From JTS-RE37 sp041744575 (GTDB lineage: Bacteria; Bacteroidota; Bacteroidia; Flavobacteriales; Flavobacteriaceae), in assembly GCA_041744575.1 (NCBI GenBank), contig JBGTKP010000046.1, positions 1 to 64,000 on the forward strand: a DNA stretch of 64,000 nt, read 5' to 3'. The notes beneath the pieces were generated by a model. It worked only from the letters and a program-made list of their open reading frames with translations. It did no database searches and was not told the DNA's origin. The stretch's first letter is position 1. Each line of letters starts with the position of its first letter. Of the stretch, positions 44,336-52,936 are shown one piece after another. Position numbers and translations under genes: made by a program.

Positions 44336-46531
44336 ATGACCCTTTCCATATGGCGGTACAGTCATTTACTACTTGCCATTGCCTCCTCTTTGTTCCTGCT
44401 TATCGCTTCGGCCACCGGGGTTGTTTTAGCCCTGGAGCCCATCACCCATCAGGCCAAAGGCTATGCCGTTCATGATTGGGAAGACGTTTCCCTGGCCACC
44501 ACCCTTCGCGGGATTGCCGAAAGTTATGATGAAGCCTTTACCTTAGAAGTTGAGTCCTCCGGCTTTGTAAAAGCTTCCGTGCTGACGGACAACCTGGAAA
44601 ACCTGGACATATATATTGATCCACGTACCGGGCAAGAACTGGGCAACGTATCGAAAAGGCCCTTTATCTACAGTTTTTCCACCAATTTACACCGCTCCCT
44701 CTTTCTTAAAAGTACTGGCCGTTTTTTCGTGGGCCTTATCTCTCTGTTGCTTTTTTTGATTGCCCTTACGGGGATGTGCTTATTGGCCCGGCGACAGGGG
44801 GGCATTAAACGTTCTTTTTCTAAAGTCCGGCCAGACTATTTTGAAATGCGGTACCACGTCCTATTAAGTCGATGGTTGATTTTACCCATTGTGATCGTAG
44901 CCCTGACTGGTGTATACCTTTCTGCCGCCACCTTTGAACTGCTGCCCGGTTCCGCAAATCAGCCTCCGGAGATAATAAATAGCCGGGATACCGGAACCTA
45001 TGAGCACGTTTGGGAGATTCCACTATTAAATGAAATAAAGCTGGATGAAGTCAGGAAGGTCGATTTTCCATTTTCAGATGATCCGGAGGAATATTTTCTG
45101 ATTGCCCTGCAGGATAGAGAGATTCAGGTAAACCAGCGATCCGGGGTTATGGTAAGCAGCGCCGACTATCCGTTCGTTTTGGTCGCCTCCCGTTTGAGCC
45201 TGGTACTGCATACTGGCGAAGGAAGTGTTTTGTGGTCCCTCGCCCTCCTTCTCACCAGCGCTTCTATCCTGTTTTTTATGTACTCCGGATTTACGATAGC
45301 CCTGAGACGCAGGAAAAAAACAGCCATCGAAACGGCGATGCCCGATAAAGACACGTGCGAGTATATTATCCTTGCAGGTTCTGAAACCGGCACAACCTTC
45401 GACTTTGCAAAGCGGTTGTACAATGCCCTGACCCGGGCAGGGAAAAGTGTTTTCCTCACCGAACTAAATTCGTACACCACCTTCGCCAAGGCGCAGCAGC
45501 TAATCATCCTTACAGCCACCTATGGCGAAGGTGAACCCCCTACCAATGCGCGAAAGTTCAGAACTATTTTTCCGGGAATTGACCAACCGAAGGAGATCGG
45601 ATATTCCATCCTCGGATTTGGCTCCAGGGATTATCCTGATTATTGCCGCTTTGCGGAGGACGTTGAAGGTCTCCTGGACGCACAAAAAGGTTTTCGCGCA
45701 GTATTGCCACTCGCCACCATCAACAAAGCCGATTTTGCCGAGATGGAAACCTGGGCCAGGCAATGGAGTGAAAAAGTGGATGTTCCCATTTCTATCGATC
45801 CCCCTGTAAGGAAAATAAAGCAGCGCAGGCAAGTGGCTTTTACGGTTATAGATCGATCCGCGCTGAATGTGGATGATACATTTACGCTTCGTTTGAAACC
45901 TAACCGCAAAATAAAATTCACCTCCGGAGATTTGCTTTCCATTTTTCCGAATGGTAACCGCACCGCCCGCCAGTTTTCCATTGCACGCATCGGTGTAGAA
46001 ATTCTGCTGAGTATTAAGAAACGTGAATCAGGAATTGTCTCCTCCTACCTCTATGGCCTGAAAAAAGGAGATACCCTACGAGCCGCCGTTGATCCCAATC
46101 CTCATTTCCATTTTCCAAAACATGCCGCTTCCGCCATCCTGATAGGAAACGGCACGGGCATTGCGCCTTTCCTCGGGATGATTGCATCGAATAATGATAC
46201 AGACACCTGGCTATTTTGGGGGGGACGTACCAGCCAGTCTTTTGAAATCTATGAGGACATCCTGGAAAGTGCCATTGCAGAAAGACCCAATTTCTCCCTG
46301 CACAAAAGCTTTTCGAGAGAGGTTGGTGGGCAATATGTGCAGGATTTGGTAGCCCTGCATGGAGATCGTATTGTAAAAAATATTGAACATGGCGGAACGG
46401 TCATGATTTGTGGATCTTTGGCCATGCAGCATGACGTTTTGGACACCCTTGAAACCCTGCTTAAAGGGAACTCCTCATTCAATTTCAAAATGCTTGAAGC
46501 TAACGGCCAGTTAAAAATGGACTGTTATTAG
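44336..46531 (+). CDS. PepSY-domain membrane flavoreductase (flavodoxin and FNR modules)
   Basis: 731 residues. The N-terminal ~330 residues contain four membrane helices with a PepSY region (SIWRYSHLLLAIASSLFLLIASATG...LEPITHQAKGYAVHDWED). Then comes a flavodoxin domain (GSETGTTFDFAKRLYNAL, TATYGEGEPPTNARKF, about 340-480) and a ferredoxin-reductase-like FAD/NADPH domain (GDLLSIFP, ARQFSIARIG, IGNGTGIAPFLGMI, ending EANGQLKMDCY). This order recalls sulfite-reductase flavoprotein or cytochrome P450 reductase joined to a membrane anchor. It would move electrons from NADPH across or to the membrane, plausibly to reduce ferric haem or chelates. Last gene of the run. Confidence 0.9.
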   Translation: MTLSIWRYSHLLLAIASSLFLLIASATGVVLALEPITHQAKGYAVHDWEDVSLATTLRGIAESYDEAFTLEVESSGFVKASVLTDNLENLDIYIDPRTGQELGNVSKRPFIYSFSTNLHRSLFLKSTGRFFVGLISLLLFLIALTGMCLLARRQGGIKRSFSKVRPDYFEMRYHVLLSRWLILPIVIVALTGVYLSAATFELLPGSANQPPEIINSRDTGTYEHVWEIPLLNEIKLDEVRKVDFPFSDDPEEYFLIALQDREIQVNQRSGVMVSSADYPFVLVASRLSLVLHTGEGSVLWSLALLLTSASILFFMYSGFTIALRRRKKTAIETAMPDKDTCEYIILAGSETGTTFDFAKRLYNALTRAGKSVFLTELNSYTTFAKAQQLIILTATYGEGEPPTNARKFRTIFPGIDQPKEIGYSILGFGSRDYPDYCRFAEDVEGLLDAQKGFRAVLPLATINKADFAEMETWARQWSEKVDVPISIDPPVRKIKQRRQVAFTVIDRSALNVDDTFTLRLKPNRKIKFTSGDLLSIFPNGNRTARQFSIARIGVEILLSIKKRESGIVSSYLYGLKKGDTLRAAVDPNPHFHFPKHAASAILIGNGTGIAPFLGMIASNNDTDTWLFWGGRTSQSFEIYEDILESAIAERPNFSLHKSFSREVGGQYVQDLVALHGDRIVKNIEHGGTVMICGSLAMQHDVLDTLETLLKGNSSFNFKMLEANGQLKMDCY

Positions 46532-46759
46532 CGATACATCCAACAGGTTCCTATACGTTATGAGGATAGTCAATAGAACAATATATCCGCGGGACTTTGA
46601 AATCTTAAATCCAAATATTTACTTACCTTTGAATGAGAGGATTAGAAGCTTCTTATGCGATTTTGAAAGTAGATCGCGATCTGCTTTTGAAGCAGAAAAT
46701 CTGACAATAACCCTGGCAATGGAAGCAGGTATTCCTGCCAGTACATAACAGGAACAACT

Positions 46760-47251
46760 ATGAAATTTTCCATCTTCCTGATTATTATTTTCTCATGCAT
46801 TTTCAGGCCTGCTGAAGCGCAGACGCAGCGTGGTTTGATTAAGTTGAAACCATTTGAAGGGGCGTGGAAAGGAGAAGGAAAATTATTCGGCTCCCCGGCC
46901 ACTTTTCAGCTAAACTTTAGTTTTGAATTAGAAGATAACTTTCTTCAATTAAAGTTTAGAAATGAATATGCCACACAGACAGGACCCCAAGGTATGGATG
47001 CAATGGCAATGTATAAAATTCAAAGCGACAGTTCACTTACGGGCAAGTGGTTTGACTCGCGTGGTATGATCCTGGATCTGACTTCAACATTGAAAACAGA
47101 CCTGCTGACAACACTTTGGAAAAATGATGAGGAACAGGGACGAACCGTATACCAAATAATCAGTCAGAACCAATTATCGGTAATGGACTACGTTTTTCGA
47201 AACAATGATTGGGTTTTATTCGGCGAGGCTAATTATAGAAGGGAGAACTGA
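46760..47251 (+). CDS. Secreted hypothetical protein, lipocalin-like
   Basis: 163 residues with a signal peptide (MKFSIFLIIIFSCIFRPAEAQ). The mature part starts LKPFEGAWKGEGKLFG, an F-x-G-x-W-x-G-x-G motif seen at the first strand of small beta-barrel proteins of the nitrobindin/lipocalin type. Alternating beta pattern to the end. Ligand unknown; the position 230 bp after the haem operon is suggestive but there is no operon link. ATG at 46760 preceded by AGGAACAACT. Confidence 0.7.
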   Translation: MKFSIFLIIIFSCIFRPAEAQTQRGLIKLKPFEGAWKGEGKLFGSPATFQLNFSFELEDNFLQLKFRNEYATQTGPQGMDAMAMYKIQSDSSLTGKWFDSRGMILDLTSTLKTDLLTTLWKNDEEQGRTVYQIISQNQLSVMDYVFRNNDWVLFGEANYRREN

Positions 47252-47695
47252 TGGCAGAGAATACACTTTGCCCCATTAAAAAAACATCTCTCTACTATCT
47301 TATATATACCTTTACACCATCGTTTACCGATATTCGACTATTGACGACTTAATCGTCGCGCGCATCCCGCCCCCCGGCCAAAACATCTCACTTTCCGTCA
47401 GTTCAATACCTTATATTTAAAACCATAAAGAAGGCTTTACAAGACGCTGGAACATTTTTAGCGTCTTATAGTTTTAATGAAAATAGAAAGTTATTACGTC
47501 ACTATGGTCTGTGAATATTCATGCGTCACTTTTCACAAAAAATTCATTTCATTCATTTGGGATTTTAATTGCAATATGTATCTTACTTCCAATAAAGCTG
47601 GACCATGGACATGTTCCGGAATGCTTTAGGTTCAGCTACCACCTTTAACATCCATAAAATAAATGATTGATTGAAAACAATAAAAAGGGAATCTA
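47252..47695. other. Gene-free 444-bp spacer
   Basis: A/T-rich with no plausible gene. The only structure noted is an 8-bp inverted repeat AAGACGCT / AGCGTCTT (47441-47448 and 47460-47467), a possible weak hairpin but without a T-run that would make it a convincing terminator. Confidence 0.5.
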
Positions 47696-48136
47696 ATGAA
47701 CTTTAAAGCAAGTATGAGCTATCTCATAATGCTCCTGTTCCTTGCTTTTTCGGGTTGCAAAGCCGTCACAACGGACCAGGGGGATACGTTGTTTGGTGCT
47801 ACCTGGGAATTGGACTACATCACTGGTCCGAGGATCGCCTTTGAAGGCCTGTTCCCGGATAAGAAGCCGCAAATTACTTTTGATAAGGCTTCAGGCAGGG
47901 TTTCGGGGAACAGTGGCTGTAACGGGTATACTGCCGGCTATGTGTTAAAAGGGCCTTCACTTACTTTTGGAATGCCCGGGCCGGCTACAAAAATGTATTG
48001 CGGTGAAGGCGAAGCCCGCTTTCTGGAGATGATACAAAAAGTGGACGGTTACGAAATTGATCAGGATGGCAGATTGCACCTTCTGTCCGGTGACCTTCCA
48101 TTGATGCGTTTTCGTAATTTAAATCAGATCCAATGA
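47696..48136 (+). CDS. META-domain lipoprotein
   Basis: 146 residues. MNFKASMSYLIMLLFLAFSGC carries a lipobox with Cys21. The body, WELDYITGPRIAFEGLFPDKKPQITFDKASGRVSGNSGCNGYTAGYVL followed by GPATKMYCGEGEARFLEMI, is a META domain (HslJ type), which includes proteins linked to stress or novobiocin resistance. Molecular function is unknown. The gene overlaps the next by 4 bp (ATGA), so the two lipoproteins are cotranslated. Confidence 0.88.
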   Translation: MNFKASMSYLIMLLFLAFSGCKAVTTDQGDTLFGATWELDYITGPRIAFEGLFPDKKPQITFDKASGRVSGNSGCNGYTAGYVLKGPSLTFGMPGPATKMYCGEGEARFLEMIQKVDGYEIDQDGRLHLLSGDLPLMRFRNLNQIQ

Positions 48137-48600
48137 AAAAGGGAGTGATTATCTGTGTCGGCATGATCCTGATGTGGAACTGCAGGCAGGCTCAGAAGCC
48201 GGCAACCGCGCCGGAAGTTGATTCAAATGCCGCGACCGCGAAGATGACCTCCGCTATAAATATGGGATGTTATATCTACAAGGAAGATGGTAACTCTGTA
48301 CACCTCGAGGTAACTTCTACTGCAAATCCTGTCCAGGGAAAATTGCAATACCAGTTTGCAGAAAAAGACCGGAATACCGGAACATTTACCGGGAATTTCA
48401 AGGATGGAAAACTGATCGGAACCTATACTTTTATGTCAGAAGGTACAGAGAGCAAAAGAGAGGTGGCTTTTCTTTTAAAAAAGGGACAACTCATAGAAGG
48501 GTATGGGGAGATGGATGACAACGGTACCGCCTTTAAGGACCGTGAGTCTATCAGTTTCTCCTCTTCTATGCCGCTATCCTATGTGAAATGTCCCCTATAA
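48133..48600 (+). CDS. Hypothetical lipoprotein coupled to the META-domain gene
   Basis: 155 residues. MKKGVIICVGMILMWNC looks like a lipoprotein signal peptide with Cys17. The mature body (MGCYIYKEDGNSVHLEVTSTANPVQGKLQYQFAEKDRNTGTFTGNFKDGKLIG...) has a glycine- and beta-rich pattern with repeats like those in MORN-like or lipocalin-type envelope proteins, but no named family is recognised. It overlaps the upstream META gene by 4 bp, so both should be in one operon acting at the cell envelope. Confidence 0.75.
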   Translation: MKKGVIICVGMILMWNCRQAQKPATAPEVDSNAATAKMTSAINMGCYIYKEDGNSVHLEVTSTANPVQGKLQYQFAEKDRNTGTFTGNFKDGKLIGTYTFMSEGTESKREVAFLLKKGQLIEGYGEMDDNGTAFKDRESISFSSSMPLSYVKCPL

Positions 48601-48725
48601 ACCGGTATGTAGGACTAAAGTCTTGATCCCAGGATATTTTTCTTTCCCGGGTCAACCATTAATTCAATGGGGTTACCGAATTTGGTACATTGTGGGTATA
48701 TTTGTCAAGCATAAAAAACACTAGT

Positions 48726-49214
48726 ATGGATACGCCACAAACAGCTATTGGGATCAAGAAAGCTAACAGAAAAGCAGTCGTTGACATGTTGCAGCAAATG
48801 CTTGCGGATGAATTTCTCCTTTACACCAAGACAAGAAATGCACATTGGAACGTCGAGGGAATCGATTTCCATGCGATGCATGTTTTTTTTGAAGAAGAAT
48901 ACACCAAACTGGAAGTTTTTATTGATCAGATCGCCGAACGGATCAGAATGCTCGGATTCTATTCCCCGGGCACCCTGGCAGAATTCCTGGAGCTAAGCCA
49001 TCTCAATGAAAATGCCGCGGAATCGAATAGCAGCAGGGGCTTTATAAGTCAACTGCTCAAAGACCATGATACTATAATCAAGTTCATCAGAAAAAGTATC
49101 GGAGACAACGCAGAGGCCCATAATGATGAAGGCACGGCAGATTTTATCACAGGAATTCTTCAGGAACATGAACAAATGGCCTGGATGCTTCGGTCATCCC
49201 TCAAAGAGGTTTAA
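48726..49214 (+). CDS. dps: Dps family ferritin-like DNA-protection protein
   Basis: 162 residues from ATG 48726; the in-frame upstream start at 48690 adds a non-conserved lead. The ferroxidase site of the Dps dodecamer is visible: KTRNAHWNVEGIDFHAMHVFFEEEYTKL supplies the His and the Asp/Glu pair, and IDQIAERIRMLG follows. C-terminal helices are complete (EHEQMAWMLRSSLKEV). It stores iron as ferrihydrite with hydrogen peroxide as oxidant and protects DNA. Monocistronic; upstream 110 bp includes a possible A/T-rich promoter. Family name is certain; DNA binding is not (no lysine-rich tail seen). Confidence 0.95.
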   Translation: MDTPQTAIGIKKANRKAVVDMLQQMLADEFLLYTKTRNAHWNVEGIDFHAMHVFFEEEYTKLEVFIDQIAERIRMLGFYSPGTLAEFLELSHLNENAAESNSSRGFISQLLKDHDTIIKFIRKSIGDNAEAHNDEGTADFITGILQEHEQMAWMLRSSLKEV

Positions 49215-49271
49215 ATCAACGCATATAAATCGCTTTAACCTTCAGCTGATGGATAGTGAGCCGGAAATTCA

Positions 49272-49762
49272 ATGCGTGGTATCCATCTGGGCAAGAATTT
49301 ACTTTTGAAACTTCGAAGTCCGGGAGTGACGGTTTTGGTTCCTTGTATGCAGCAGTTGGAGTGGGGCAGGATGGCCATGGTTGCCTCAGTGAACACCTTT
49401 CAGCCCTACATAGAAGAAAGTGCATACAATGCTTCTAAGGCTGCCGTTATCAACCTGTCCAAATACCTTGCGATGGCTTAGTCCAGGGAAACATCATTTT
49501 TAATTGTATTTCCCCGGCCTTTATAGAAACGTCGATGACTGATGCCATGATGGAGGATTTGGCAAAGGAGCGGGTAGCAAGTTTGGACCAGGCCGTCCAG
49601 TGGTTTGTCAGGCACAAGCGATCGCATAATGCCATGCAACGGCGTGGAAGATCGGAGGAGGTGGCATCGGTAGTCGCCTTTTTAGGTTCCGGCCATGCGA
49701 ACTATATCAATGGAAGTAATTGTCGTATGGATGGCGGAGCGGCGGAACCGGCATTTGGCTGA
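49272..49762 (+). pseudogene. Short-chain dehydrogenase remnant, truncated with a frameshift
   Basis: The first frame contains SVNTFQPYIEESAYNASKAAVINLSKYL, the YxxxK catalytic block of an SDR (residues Y-N-A-S-K), and stops at TAG 49478-49480. The adjacent frame continues with QGNIIFNCISPAFIETSMTDAMM and ends RRGRSEEVASVVAFLGSGHANYINGSNCRMDGG, the C-terminal SDR signature. The Rossmann NAD-binding half (TGxxxGxG) is missing before 49272. So the gene lost its N-terminus and has at least one frameshift near 49475-49490. A sequencing error could give the frameshift but not the missing half. Confidence 0.8.
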
Positions 49763-49882
49763 TCCCCAATACAACGCAGTTTTGAACCAGTTAATAGTTT
49801 CATTCAGGGTACCTGTTTGCTGAAACGGGAATGGTTTTATTCGTTATCTTGTTGTGAGGGTAATAACAAACTGTATACGAGC

Positions 49883-50299
49883 ATGGGTAAATTTCCTTTT
49901 TTTACTTCGGAACCGGTATATCTGTTCAAGGCCATTGCCATGGTAAGGATCTTTTTTGGCGGGTTGCTAATATTCCACGGGATAGAAGTATTTAATCCCG
50001 TATTGATGAAGGATTATGCAACATGGGAGGTGTTCCAGGGTACTCCTTCCGGACTGCTCGCCTATACTGGAAAATCTATGGAACTTCTTGCAGGCCTCCT
50101 TTTTATCTGTGGGCTATTTACCCGCATTGCTGCCTTATTGACCATAGGAACATTTTGCTACATCACCTTTTTAATCGGCACTGGAAAATTCTGGTATCAG
50201 GATCAGCATCCTTTTATGTTCGTACTCCTGGGAATCCTGTTTTTATTTACAGGACCGGGTAGTTGGAGTCTCGACGCAAGCCTGATGCGAAAGAAATAA
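49883..50299 (+). CDS. DoxX-family small membrane protein
   Basis: 138 residues from ATG 49883 (open frame from 49817). Four hydrophobic helices with the DoxX pattern: LFKAIAMVRIFFGGLLIFHG at the N-terminus, GLLAYTGKSMELLAGLLFICGLFTRIAALL in the middle and FMFVLLGILFLFTGPGSWSLDA at the end. Members are inner-membrane proteins that join quinone- or sulfur-related redox enzymes and mycobacterial stress complexes; the function here is unknown. It stands between the SDR remnant and a convergent amidohydrolase. Confidence 0.88.
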   Translation: MGKFPFFTSEPVYLFKAIAMVRIFFGGLLIFHGIEVFNPVLMKDYATWEVFQGTPSGLLAYTGKSMELLAGLLFICGLFTRIAALLTIGTFCYITFLIGTGKFWYQDQHPFMFVLLGILFLFTGPGSWSLDASLMRKK

Positions 50300-50354
50300 C
50301 GATTATCAAACATTATTTTGCGCCCAACCCCTGTAACAATCCATACGACAGTCT

Positions 50355-51488
50355 TCAGGAATTAAGAACCTCCTGGATGATTCCCAGGAACATGGACATT
50401 CCCGTTTTGAGGATCGGGTCCGGAAAATCATAATCCGGATGATGCAAAGGTGGGATATCTGTTCCAGCCCCAAGTCCAAACATGGCGGTTTTATGTTGTT
50501 TTGAATACCATCCAAAATCCTCCCCGAATTTGAAAGGGTAAGTTCTGTGAATGATGTGAAACCCCAGATTTTGGGCAACTTTTCGGATCACTTCATTGGT
50601 TTCCGAATCATTGGCAGCGGCAGGAAAAAATTCCAGCCATTCGATGGAGAATTCAAGCCTCTGTGTACGGCAGATGGCAGAAACAACCTTCAAAATATCG
50701 GACTTCAGTAAATCCATGCTTTCCTGAGACCACGTCCTTAAAGTAACATGCAACTCCCCTTTCGCCGGAACTATGCCATAATTAGTATCTCCCATCAAAA
50801 TATATACCGGAGTAATCAGGGCGAAGTCCGGTCGTTCAGGATCCGTCACATTAAAACCAGAAAATTCATTCAGGATATATGAAATTGCAGGGGCCGGGCT
50901 GATTCCTGTCTCCGGCTCCGAGGCATGCGCCTCACGACCTGTAAACCGGATCGCCATACTTTGCACGGTGGCGGAAAAATAGTCGTTCGTAATAATAATG
51001 CTGTGCTGGATTTGCCCGGGAATATTGTGAAGGGCGATGACATAATCCGGACGCCACTGCTGAAACCTGGGATCAGCCAGCACCAGCGGGGCGCCTTGCC
51101 CGGTTTCTTCGGCAGGCTGAAATAATAAAATGACACTGCCACTTTTACAGGGAAGCCTTCCCAGCTCCGGAAAAAGGCCGGCAACTATGGCCATATGACC
51201 ATCATGCCCGCATTTGTGAGATACTCCGGGATTTCTTGATTGATGGTCGGAATGAGAATACTCCTGTATGGGCAGTGCGTCGAGTTCACAACGGACCACC
51301 ACTACCTTTCCTTTCTCCGGATAATCATACCTTATGGCCAGGCCATGCCCCCCTACCCCATCAAGCAGGTCTCCGGGATAAGTGGTCAAAAAATTCCTCA
51401 CACGTTCTGAGGTACCCGATTCCCTATCCGAAAGTTCAGGATATTTATGAAGTTCCTTTCGGAACGATGCTATACGGGAAAGCTGCAT
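50355..51488 (-). CDS. M20D family amidohydrolase (hippurate / N-acyl-amino-acid hydrolase type)
   Basis: 377 residues from ATG 51488, which starts right at the conserved MQLSRIASFRKELHKYPELS; an upstream ATG at 51533 would add 15 odd residues. Metal ligands: HKCGHDGHMAI (H-x-x-H type, about residue 88-94), QPAEETGQGA (two Glu), LHN and late H in GTDIPPLHHPDYDF. The dimerisation domain sits in the middle. Enzymes of this family release acids from N-acyl amino acids or cleave dipeptides. It is a single gene, convergent with DoxX. Confidence 0.92.
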   Translation of the reverse strand: MQLSRIASFRKELHKYPELSDRESGTSERVRNFLTTYPGDLLDGVGGHGLAIRYDYPEKGKVVVVRCELDALPIQEYSHSDHQSRNPGVSHKCGHDGHMAIVAGLFPELGRLPCKSGSVILLFQPAEETGQGAPLVLADPRFQQWRPDYVIALHNIPGQIQHSIIITNDYFSATVQSMAIRFTGREAHASEPETGISPAPAISYILNEFSGFNVTDPERPDFALITPVYILMGDTNYGIVPAKGELHVTLRTWSQESMDLLKSDILKVVSAICRTQRLEFSIEWLEFFPAAANDSETNEVIRKVAQNLGFHIIHRTYPFKFGEDFGWYSKQHKTAMFGLGAGTDIPPLHHPDYDFPDPILKTGMSMFLGIIQEVLNS

Positions 51489-51709
51489 TTCGTCCGGATA
51501 ATCGGGATATGGTGTACTTATAATGACCGGCATTGTTATCCATTCACATTAGTGTATTCAACAAAATCCCAGGTTGAATTCCGAACTAGAGAATTACAGG
51601 AACCCAGAGCACCACATAATATAACTAAAGAATTAAGTAAAATTAATGAAAGTATTGTAAAACAATTAATTACGATCAAAAAGATACTACAGTTTCAGTT
51701 ACAGCCCAA

Positions 51710-52024
51710 TCAAATAAGTAAGATGATAATAATGATAACCAACAAGGCCCCAACGGAAATATAGATACCGTTACCAGTGGCCCTTAGAGCCGATTTTATC
51801 GCCCTGGTTTCCTCCCGTAGTTCTTTTTTCTCTGCACGGCTCAGTTGGGATTTATCCATTTCCTTAATTTCGTGTAATCTGTCCACCATGATCCGCACCT
51901 CAATGGGTGCATCTTCTGGTAATTCTGTTCTGGAAATGGAATTTCTTTCGGATGCCATGACTGGACTGGCGAAGGTTCCGATAGAAAATACAAGAATGAT
52001 GGCATAAATAATTGATTTTTTCAT
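51710..52024 (-). CDS. Small exported protein with C-terminal membrane helix
   Basis: 104 residues from ATG 52024 (open frame to 52096). Signal peptide MKKSIIYAIILVFSIGTFASPVMA; then a charged helical segment IEVRIMVDRLHEIKEMDKSQLSRAEKKELREETRAIK that is coiled-coil-like; then a C-terminal helix ISVGALLVIIIIILLI. No family recognised; similar small proteins in Bacteroidota are of unknown function. The KEL...LRE motif occurs in many unrelated coiled coils. Confidence 0.7.
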   Translation of the reverse strand: MKKSIIYAIILVFSIGTFASPVMASERNSISRTELPEDAPIEVRIMVDRLHEIKEMDKSQLSRAEKKELREETRAIKSALRATGNGIYISVGALLVIIIIILLI

Positions 52025-52281
52025 TTTCTTGGTTTTATAAGTTATTTTAAGATCGTATCTAAATAACACATTTTTATCACGATAGCCTGACCCCAATCGC
52101 TATCTAAATTGACTTGATTTATTAAATATTATGGATATTGTGCTTCCTGTATATATAAGGAAGGGGAATTGGACGTTTTCCTTAGGAAATAACTTACCCC
52201 TGTTCTTTATTTGAGGTCTATGATTATTCCTGTCAGGAAAGACTGACTTAAGTCAATATTAGAAATGGATGATTCTAAAAA

Positions 52282-52635
52282 TCAAGGGCGTTCCATCTTA
52301 TCAGACCATACGGCAAGCTCATTACCTGAGGGATCGGTAAAATGAAACCTGTGACCGCCCGGAAAAGCAAATATCTTCCGTACCACCTTGCCTCCTGCCC
52401 TGACCACCGCATCTCTCGCCTCCTCAAGATCCTTGTGATATAATATTACCAAAGCCCCGTTACCCGGAAATTGTTCCGTTTTCTCAAAGCCACCTTCAAG
52501 GCCCTGCCTGGAAAAGGCCGTATACCCCGGACCGTAATCGACCAAATTCCAGCCAAATGCCTGCTGATAAAAACTTTTGATCTTTCCCAGATCCAAAGCC
52601 TTAAATTCCAGGTAGTTGATCTGATTATCCTTCAT
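52282..52635 (-). CDS. VOC superfamily (glyoxalase / bleomycin resistance-like) protein
   Basis: 117 residues forming one vicinal-oxygen-chelate domain pair: NYLEFKALDLGKIKSFYQQAFGWNLVDYGPGYTAFS for the first beta-alpha-beta-beta-beta unit and HKDLEEARDAVVRAGGKVVRKIFAFPGGHRFHFTDPSGNELAVWSD for the second. One-domain VOC proteins bind metal with His/Glu residues and act as glyoxalase I, fosfomycin/bleomycin resistance or dioxygenase-like proteins. The metal ligands cannot be assigned with certainty here, and function is unknown. Confidence 0.9.
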   Translation of the reverse strand: MKDNQINYLEFKALDLGKIKSFYQQAFGWNLVDYGPGYTAFSRQGLEGGFEKTEQFPGNGALVILYHKDLEEARDAVVRAGGKVVRKIFAFPGGHRFHFTDPSGNELAVWSDKMERP

Positions 52636-52936
52636 ATCCGTTGAAACGATTTCATATATATTATCAATAACCCATTAAATCTACCACATATCTTTAAAAG
52701 TATCAATCCCACTAAAATTCATTCTAATAATTTGGACTCGCAAAAAATGTAGAAACCTTCACTTCTCACACAGATCCAAAGCACTTCTACAGTTCGGGCC
52801 TGAGTCCTGGAGAACACCCGGGCGATTGGCTTCCTGGCTCCGTGTCACCGGGATGTCATAATATTCCCCACAAATACCTTAGATTTACCTAGTTTTCTTT
52901 ATCTTGAGACTATCTCAACTTTTAATATTCACAAGC
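52636..52936. other. Gene-free 301-bp divergent spacer
   Basis: Between the VOC and PfkB genes. No coding frame or repeat seen; it should hold promoters in both directions, but I found no clear TAnnTTTG pair. Confidence 0.4.

Noticed and set aside
46560..46748. 62-codon open frame between the PepSY gene and the lipocalin-like gene
   Set aside because: No signal peptide or family resemblance and composition unlike its neighbours; not called.
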